DNA of 64,000 bases, taken from contig JAADJZ010000001.1 in assembly GCA_011032825.1 (NCBI GenBank), positions 372,001 through 436,000 on the forward strand, given 5' to 3'. Each line of letters begins with the position of its first letter. Position 1 is the stretch's first letter. This document shows positions 56,183 to 64,000 of the stretch, one piece after another. A program made the position numbers and the translations under genes. This stretch comes from Massariosphaeria phaeospora. Its lineage: Eukaryota > Ascomycota > Dothideomycetes > Pleosporales. Below the pieces are notes generated by a model. The model saw only the letters and a program-made list of their open reading frames with translations. It searched no databases and was not told where the DNA came from.

Positions 56183-59100
56183 GGTGAGCGCAGTGTCTCT
56201 GGCGCGAGACAAAGCCGGGGGCGAGCGAGTTGGAGAGTGATGGAGATGCAGGTGAGGTGAGGTGAGGGTGGAGGTGATGGATAACAACACTCGCGCAGCT
56301 AAGGTCGAGTGCCCGGCGCGACCTCGGGGCCGCTAGCGAGGCCTTGGCACCATGGTCGGGTGGAGTCACGTGCAGGACCTCACCATTGCTGCCTGAGGAG
56401 GGACTCGAGTCGACAAGCCGCCGCACGACCGACCTCCACCGCGGCCAGACCACTGCTTCTGGCCGGGAGGAGGCATGGGAGGTCTGCTCGCGCGGGCACC
56501 GCCGCCGGAACGCAGGCAGAGGGGGGCTGGCTGAACAAGACGAAAGGCAGGCACTTACCGCGGACGGCCGGTAGGTAACGGCGCCTGGGTCTGAAGCTGG
56601 CGGTCAGCAGGCGGCGGGTCAATTCTGTGTGTGAAGACGGATGGCGCGAGAGATGGCAGGACAGGAAGAGAGGGGAAGGGTCCAGGACGAGAGGGGCGCC
56701 TACCCATTTCAACGGCACCGACGGGTCAGAAAGCAACGACGACCGCGCACCTGCGTGTGGGACAAGGGCGAAACGACAGCGTAGAGGCAAACTGCATGCA
56801 TTGACGTTTGGCGGACGGGACCTGGCCCAGCGGCGGCGGCGGGTCCAATGCCTGCGCACTGCGAGCGTCTGCAGACGACAGATTGCCTTCTTGCTGCCTT
56901 GCTGTGCTGCACCTGATGACGCGCCGGGAGCCTCGATACAGAGACGCCTCCCCACGGCGATGCAGCCACGGGCCAATGAGCGCCGCCCGACGAGCACCGC
57001 GAGGTGAAGGACAACCCAGCCGGCTGGGTTGGTCGACGCAGACGGGTAAGGTTGCAAAGATCGGGGGAGCACCGTGGATGGCGTCGACGCTGGACGGGAG
57101 ACAGGCTCGGGGTGGGGGGGGATGGCAGCTCGCTCGGCCGGTTGGATTGGTGATGCACAAAAGCTGGGACTGGCCTTCCTCGTGGTTGTTTTCCTGGCCC
57201 CAAACGCAGGCTTCCTGATGGATGGCAGTGAATTGATGGCGCCACGGGTGCTCGAGCGTTGTCTTCTCCACTACGGATGGCTACCGCGGGCTAAGCAGGG
57301 GCCGGTGCGAGCGGGAGCAAGTCCGACTCATCCCTAGCCCTTCGCTTCTGCCCTACAAGCCAACATCGTCGCATCGCTCATCTGCGCCTCTGAGCCCTTT
57401 CCACCGACTGCGATGCCATATCCTGCGGACCACGGCCGTCGTGTGTGTATCAGGACGTTCCAGTGTCGATCCGCCCGGTTTACCGGCTTACCGCTGCCAT
57501 CGCCCACTCCGAGCTGCTACAAGTGAGCAGACGCAGTATCCCCGCAGCATACCAGTAGCATCGACGCGAGAATGCCTGCCGCTTTTCGCCCAGCGTGTGT
57601 ATTCTCCGAGTGCTCTGCGCGGCCGATACTGCTGGGACGGCTTCATAGCGGCCAGGCTGGGCTGCGGCTTCACGGGACAGGTGTACGATGCATGCCGGGT
57701 CGGTGAGCAGAAGACATAGCCGCTCGGCGTCCTCGCCGTGCTGTGCCGGAGGTCTCCCAACCGACTGGTCATCTTGGTATTGAAGGACATCGGTCTCTGA
57801 AAGCGATAACCAATCCATCTGTTGACACCACCACGGACGCTTATTGCCTAGCCTCTCCCCCGCCCCCCGCATCCTGGACGTTGCCAGATATGCTTCAACA
57901 GGCTTCAGCACCGAACAAGCTGGATACATACCCGTGCAGTGACTTGGCGTGCCGAGAAGTGCGTCCGGTCAGTTTTCTCCCTGCAGACGCCGGCTAGAGC
58001 ACGTCAACCACCCATTTCAGGCCTTCCCGAACCCCGGCTACATCGTCGATGCGAAGCCTCAACAGAGAGATGGAAATGCTCGGGATTGACCTTCCTCCGT
58101 CCTCGGCTCGTTACTTGCAGCACTACTGAGCTATGTCGTCCCGCATCTTCTTATGCTGTGCTACCAGCTCTGTAGCACACATGAAGGCCAGCGCTGTGGC
58201 CTTGGGAATCGGGCCGTCTGTCTGCAGAATCTAAGTGGGGCACAAGGGTTGTACAACTTCACTCAGAGCACACCCCAAGGCGTTATGAGAAGCGCAGAAT
58301 TCGACGCTGGAGCTCCTACGTCTCTTCCACCGAGGTCTACTTGGCGACAGCTGCAGAGACCTGAAGTGGGTTATCCAGGCTGATCGGTGAATAATCACAA
58401 TTAGACAATGTATTTAGCGTGCATCACATGGGAAAGCAGCGCCAACCGCGGACATCTAGTACACTCCTACGCTGCAGGATGGTGCATGCGAGAACGCGTA
58501 CATTTCAGCTTGTCATACTACAGAGCCATTGTTATAGGACCAAGGCGTTGGAAATTAAGGTTTAGGCGCTCAGATCTCTGATTCTTGATACGGCAACATG
58601 CACGACGGTACTCAGTTGCATTCCGGTGTTCGAAATATCTCCCGGCAACTGTAACAATCTCTCTACGTTACGTAAGCTTACTGTTAGTTCGTCCCTTCGT
58701 TGCAGCTTGCGGGTGCAAAACTAACATGTTACAACAGAAACATCGGCCTAACCGGTTGGACATTCACACCGGACGAAGGCAGCTCATAGGCCCATGAAGC
58801 ACACCGCTTCAACTAACATGAGCGTTCCTTTCGGTAGCCTCGTTGAGGCCTCGTCCTGCAGTGTAACCGATGTCTTCCGAAACGATTCAGCTACGGATGT
58901 AGAGGAAAAATTTCCTCTGCTTGTTGTGCGATTACAAGCGAGCTGCATAGATTACTTACCTACAGAGCGCCTTATCGCGCAACTACTTCGCAGGGTGAAT
59001 CCGAGAGATACAGTATTCTGTTTCATCCAGAGATCAATCAAGTGCCTTGAATTGATGTCTGCGCAATGCATTAACAGCTTACAGGTTTCCATCACCGTCT

Positions 59101-59964
59101 CGTTTTGAGCAACGACTCATTGTCCAAGTAAGACAGGACGACCAGTCACGCGAGGACATATTCGCTACTCCGGTGCTGTCTTTGCATGTCTGCTCCATTA
59201 CCGAGATCCAAGAAGCCCTGATCCAGGATTGATCTTCTTAGCTTCAGGCCATGCCACCGTTGCATATCTTCAGCAAAAGTCGCAACCACAATCGCAGTAC
59301 ATTCCCTCTGTCATGTTGAAGGTAGGTGGTACGACCGTACCGTTGAGGTTGTGCATGCTCACCCGCTGCACGTTGATTAAAAAACTCACAACCAGCCGGC
59401 TGTCACTGGTTAGAGTGTATCATTTACTCAAATGGTTCCTTCTACATACCTCGAGCGAGGCTCCACAATAATGCCGGATCGACCCCCTTATCATCACGCG
59501 TCATGATGCCGTGGGCACATCTTCATTTCTCTCATTTCATCACAAATCGTCGTTCCTTAGGCTGCGGCCGAGTTATCTGCGGCGCTAAGCTCAACGTCTT
59601 ACCATATCGGTATTAGCGCAGTGCTGTATCGGAGCCCTGGCGGCTCAACGATGACAACCTCGAACCCTATCTAGTATGTGCAAAGTAGACTCCGAGAGAA
59701 GTCCGCCCAGTCACTCAAATTTCTATGGGGCTATTCTCAACACTGACTCGAATATTATCTTGAAACGGCCTATAACAAGAACCGAGTCACCCTGCTCATG
59801 AAGCTCGATCCGAACCTTTAACACTGAACATCTGTTCCTTATAATTGCTCCTCGCTAATTTCGACTTTAATATTGTCGCAAACTGATTGATACATCTATC
59901 ACGCCTATCTGCAACACCTGGATCAAAATCGAGGTGCAACGCATCACCAGAACCGACATTCATA
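56183..59964. other. Long intergenic region upstream of Gbp2-like gene and MFS transporter
   Basis: 56,300-57,400 is GC-rich, like the aur1 upstream block. From 57,400 on, composition is mixed. A frame at 58794-59108 has a soluble-looking composition but no domain or supporting structure. No gene is called. Confidence 0.4.
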
Positions 59965-61738
59965 ATGTCAGAGCAAACATTTTACCAAAGCCGAACCAAC
60001 GACCTGCAATCAGAGGTCACTCGAGTTGACTTCGATTCTAGTGGTACAAAATCGTTCGCAGTACCTATCGATGCATCAGATCTCATAAACCTACCATCTA
60101 GAACACTCAGTCGCGATGCGGTCCTGGAAGAATATACACAGGAGACTGTCGATGGGCAAATTCTTCGAGAAGTCCGTACGAATGCCACGGGAAACGTCGA
60201 GCGATACGAGTTGATTACGTGGAAACTGAACGATCCGGAGAATCCGAAAAACTGGTCAAAGGCCTACAAGTGGTACTGTACGATGTGTGTCGCAGTCACT
60301 TGCTTCGTCGTCGCTTTCAACAGTGCAGTTATTACAGCTGATATCGAGGGAGTCGCCGAAGAATTCCACGTCAGCCTGGAGGTTGCGCTTCTTAGCATCA
60401 CACTCTTCGTCGTTGGATTCGGTATTGGGCCCATGGTTTTTGCGCCATTGAGTGAGATTATGGGTAGAAGGCCTATCTATATGAGCACTCTTCTGCTGGC
60501 GGTGATATTCACTATACCTGGAGCCGTGGCACAGAACATCGAGACCCTACTCATAACTCGTGCCATCGCTGGAATTGCCTTCTCAGCCCCGATGACACTG
60601 GTGGGCGGTACCTTGGCAGATTTGTGGAAGAACGAAGAACGAGGCGTGCCCATGGCGGCCTTCAGTGCAGCCCCTTTCATCGGCCCTGCTATTGGACCCC
60701 TTGTTGGTGGTTTTCTCTCGGATGCAGCAGGCTGGCGCTGGTTGTACTGGATCCAGTTGATTTTGAGCGCCATTGTTTGGTTCGCAATCTCGTTCACTGT
60801 ACCGGAGACGTACACACCCAGACTCCTTGCACAGCGTGCCGCCAAACTCCGCAAGTCTACGGGAAACGACAAATTCGTCACCGCAGAGGATCTTGACCTT
60901 CGACCGTTGAGTCAACGATTACGTCTTTTCCTCTTGAGGCCATTTCAGCTTCTGTTCCTAGAGCCTATTGTGTTTTTCATCTCACTATATATGAGTGTAC
61001 TTTATGGACTGCTTTACATGTTTTTCATCGCGTAAGTGTCACTAGATTTCACGACATGGGTAGTCTGCTAACCTTGTCAGATACCCAATCATTTATCAGC
61101 AGGGTAAAGGGTACAGCGCCGGTAACACTGGTCTAATGTTCATCCCGATCGCGGTTGGGGTTTTGCTAAGCGCAGCTTGTTCGCCATTCGTGAACAAGCA
61201 TTACATATCGCTAGTCAAGAAGCACAACGGCAATCCACCTGCTGAGGTCCGTCTCATTCCGATGATGATCTCGTGCTGGTTTATTCCAATTGGGCTATTC
61301 ATCTTCGCCTGGACATCTTATCCCCATTTGTCCTGGGTCGGTCCTGCTCTCGGCGGCTTTCCCGTAGGCTTTGGATTCATCTTTCTGTACAACGCTGCGA
61401 ACAATTATCTGGTGGACAGCTATCAACACCAAGCCGCCAGTGCTCTGGCGGCCAAGACGTTCCTCAGATCCTTTTGGGGTGCGGTGACCGTTCTGTAAGC
61501 ACAACCACTGACTTAAGCTTGGTCGGAACAGAGCTAACAGATATCCAGTTTCACGAATCAAATGTATGCGCGCCTAGGGAACCAGTGGGCGAGTTCGTTG
61601 CTGGCGTTCATCGGCCTGGCGTGCTGCGCAATTCCGTATATCTTCTACTTCAAGGGCGCTGCCATTCGCAAGCACTCCCATTTCGCTTACAGCGGTGACG
61701 AGGAGAACCAAGGAAGTCCGGAGAAGCAGTTAGACTGA
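59965..61738 (+). CDS. MFS multidrug/polyamine-type transporter (DHA1)
   Basis: Three exons (59965-61031, 61081-61494, 61549-61738) total 1671 nt, 556 residues. The cytosolic N terminus (~100 residues) ends with the family-typical [19 protein letters not shown] just before helix 1. Twelve membrane segments are expected. The motif-A loop reads [33 protein letters not shown] and [20 protein letters not shown] are DHA1 hallmarks. The second half contains [31 protein letters not shown] and a final helix before a charged tail. It is a plasma-membrane proton antiporter for drugs or polyamines by family; the substrate is unknown. The intron 2 acceptor must be ATATCCAG, because the CTAACAG just upstream breaks the frame. 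Confidence 0.93.
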
Positions 61739-62970
61739 GCATTGAGTCGATCCCTTGTGTACGGAACGGCATAGGTTCGGAAGAGCACGACATGGTGGTT
61801 GACCAATGGACTGAGCGATGAGACGAGACCCCGCCTAGACTGGTGTTCCAATAATCGTCACACTGGGAGATATATGGCTGACCCATTGATCCCGTGGGTA
61901 AGGATTCACCGGTTACGTTCCAGTCACTTGGTCATTGGAGGTTAGCATGATGACCTCATACACTGATCTTGAGCAAGCACATGCACTTGGGCGGAGTCAT
62001 GGGCCGACTTGATATTTCATTTCTGCACTGAAGGGGCACAGCGTTTTGGTGTCTTCATGGATCTGCAGCGAGAATCTGTAACTGGGTTTGCAAGGTTAGA
62101 TACTCCCGTAACCACATAAGGTGATTGAGTATGAGTGTATGTTCTCTTTGCATAGAAATCAGGCGTCTCATAGGCAACTGGTAACACCATAATATTACCA
62201 TACAAAGTACAGCAAAGCGTACACAATTGTCTACATCGCTACAACCTATATATATGCCTCTAGTTGGTAATAGGTATGTCTTGTTGGGTTTGGAATGTCC
62301 CACCTCTTGTAGACTTGGTTACTACGTAAGTGCAACATCTGTCTCAATAAGAGCTATATCCAACTCGTTTTCCGCTTACTGTAACCCTGTTGTAGACATC
62401 AACGGCCGCTATGTATAACCCTCCCTTTGGCTGCTGAATTAAGTGATCTAGTGTTATAAGTTCACATATTTCATCCTTCGATTGTTGGTAATGTTATTAT
62501 GCGTTGCGAAATAGGGATAATAACGCAATTCGTAACAAACACGAGAGACGTCTACTTGTGTATTTTACTGGAGTCTATTCTTGTGAAATCTGAACTTGTA
62601 AGCGTCTAGAAAGGGCTGATGCGAGCTGTTTACGGCTCCTCGAACTAGGGCCGTGAGGTATAACATACGCCAGAGGCCCGGCAGAGGAACACCTTGGCCC
62701 TGTGCGGCCATGCTAAGATGGTATCTAGCGGGAGCTAACATGTGCTGACGCTTCGGGGAAAGAGAAGCAAAGGTGGAAGCAACGGGTCCCGTGAAGGGGT
62801 CTGGTCGGTGGCAGGCCACTCACCGCGGTTCTGCCGCTAGTCTCCGCAGTCCCCCCTGTCAAGCGTTAAGAGTGGGGCTTCATCTTGAACCATTTCTCCA
62901 ACACCAACTTCATCGCCAACGACGCACAATTGTACGCCTACATAAGGCGGATGGTGCGGTCACCGGAGAC
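61739..62970. other. Intergenic, AT-richer
   Basis: Flanks of the MFS transporter and the Zn2Cys6 gene. I see no gene or RNA in it. Confidence 0.4.
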
Positions 62971-64000
62971 ATGGACGAGAACAGCGACCACCAGCAGTCA
63001 CATGCGGCCTCAGGTTATCTCCAGGATACACCACCACCCCGATCCGACATCGATGACATCTTGCGGCGGAAGCGGAAGGCGAGGGAATACAAGGTATGCA
63101 TTGCGCCATTGTTGCCGAGGGAAGAGTTAGGGGATTTCGGGAGCTCGTGGAGAGGATATATGGCCGGCCAGAAGCGAAAGCGATACAGCGATACCTACTC
63201 CAGCCGACGACGCGCATCGACATCGTCTTTCTCATTCACTCGTCCGCTACGACTCAAAGACCCTTCTTTCACTGAGATGCATTGCCCCTTGTTGAACCGG
63301 AGGATGCTCGAGACCTTGGCTAATCTCTGTATTCCCACAGGCTTGCTATCCGTGCCGACAGCGGAAAGTGAAATGCGACCAGTCTGTCCCATGCAAAACA
63401 TGCATCATCCGAGAGCATCCAGAGCTTTGCTCATACCACCCACCGAGCGAGACTCATCCGCCGGCAAAACGTATAAGCATGGGTGGTGTGGGCCATAATG
63501 GAAATGATTTCTCCAACGGCATGGTTCACATCCACGGCGGGACGGTGACGCTACCACGCGAAGTACGTACCCAAATAGACTACAAGGAGTCAACGCGACT
63601 GTGCTGACATATTTATTCAGGACTGGGAACGCATATGCGCCAAGCTACAGACCGCAGAGAAGTCGCTATCCGAGCTGAAGAATTCCATCAGCAGTGTTTC
63701 CGAAGTCTCGCCAAACAACGTGGCCCTGAACGGATACTCGCCTGCCACGGCAGGGAACACTCCACTCGCAGCCGCTGCCCCGATCGATAGCGAGCAAAGC
63801 CACGTACGGACACACGGAATACATACCCGAAACGACTTTACTGGTCAAACTATTCACATCGGGCCAAGCTCGGTACCGGCACTTGTGATGGCTCTGGGCA
63901 AGGGAGATTCCCAATGGCCGGGCGTGCAAGATCTGTTGGGCAAGAAGAGTATGCTGCCGATATTCGGTCTGGACAACGAGAGCGCCACATATCCCTTTGT
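62971..64000 (+). CDS. Zn2Cys6 transcription factor (3' end outside window)
   Basis: Exons 62971-63093, 63341-63562 and 63621 to the window end, all in phase and open. The N terminus MDENSDHQQSH leads to a basic DILRRKRKAREYK. The zinc cluster starts at exon 2: C-x2-C-x6-C-x5-C-x2-C-x8-C in ACYPCRQRKVKCDQSVPCKT and the following CIIREHPELC. A linker with PPAKR leads to a short coiled coil (DWERICAKLQTAEKSLSELK) that should mediate dimerisation. The IHIGPSSVPALVMALGKG and LPIFGLDNESATYPF segments look like the start of the fungal-specific middle-homology region. Target genes are unknown. At 247 nt, intron 1 is long for this window. Confidence 0.92.

Noticed and set aside
58794..59108. 104-residue frame with soluble composition
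   Set aside because: No domain, no splice partners, no family resemblance. Listed only as part of the intergenic description.

Overview
The window is nuclear DNA of a filamentous ascomycete (Pezizomycotina; a Dothideomycete is my inference). It has short GT-AG introns of about 45-120 nt with CTAAC/CTGAC branch sites, and fungal-specific proteins (Ssr4, Inp1, UsgS-like, DUF3431, AUR1, DIM-2-like DNA methyltransferase, Zn2Cys6 factor). It also carries a Fot1/pogo-type transposon. I saw no rRNA, no convincing tRNA and no CRISPR.

Layout. 1-1.6 kb: 3' end of a repeat-rich cell-surface protein. 1.6-5.5 kb: accessory DNA with a spliced minus-strand locus that encodes three 28-residue repeats and, just downstream, a His-Cys-box (homing-endonuclease-like) domain. 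5.5-8.9 kb: LSM12 and 6-phosphogluconate dehydrogenase (11 exons, very small 5' exons, one GC-AG intron). 9.6-14.1 kb: accessory island with an SRPK-like kinase and an orphan ORF, bracketed by two inverted relics of a Baeyer-Villiger-type monooxygenase. 15.1-19 kb: RBM42-like RNA-binding protein and the chromatin-remodelling subunit Ssr4. 19.4-21.3 kb: a complete Fot1-type element, delimited to the base and disabled by five in-frame stops. 22.6-25 kb: secreted tyrosinase. 25.4-29.2 kb: a low-complexity hypothetical and Inp1 (peroxisome inheritance). 29.7-35 kb: UsgS-like membrane protein, formamidase/acetamidase, DUF3431 protein. 35.9-39.5 kb: DIM-2-like cytosine methyltransferase. 39.9-41.4 kb: dihydroorotase. 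41.4-45.8 kb: gene-poor block with diverged direct repeats. 45.8-47.4 kb: inositol phosphorylceramide synthase AUR1. 50.2-52.3 kb: NYN-domain protein. 53-54 kb: mitochondrial carrier. 54.4-56.2 kb: Gbp2/Hrb1-like three-RRM SR protein. 60-61.7 kb: DHA1-type MFS transporter. 63-64 kb: 5' part of a Zn2Cys6 transcription factor running off the window.

Most genes are independent core functions (pentose phosphate pathway, pyrimidine and sphingolipid synthesis, RNA handling, chromatin, peroxisomes). They are interspersed with accessory islands, and I see no biosynthetic cluster or operon-like logic. The main cross-cutting observations are: (i) at least nine introns in which an AG lying 3-7 nt after the branch adenosine must be skipped to keep the reading frame; (ii) a transposon with stop codons of the kind made by C-to-T changes, in the same window as a DIM-2-like methyltransferase; (iii) a monooxygenase gene broken into two inverted pieces around a kinase. 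Exon boundaries were deduced by hand from reading frame, splice consensus and family conservation; most spliced models sum to whole codons.
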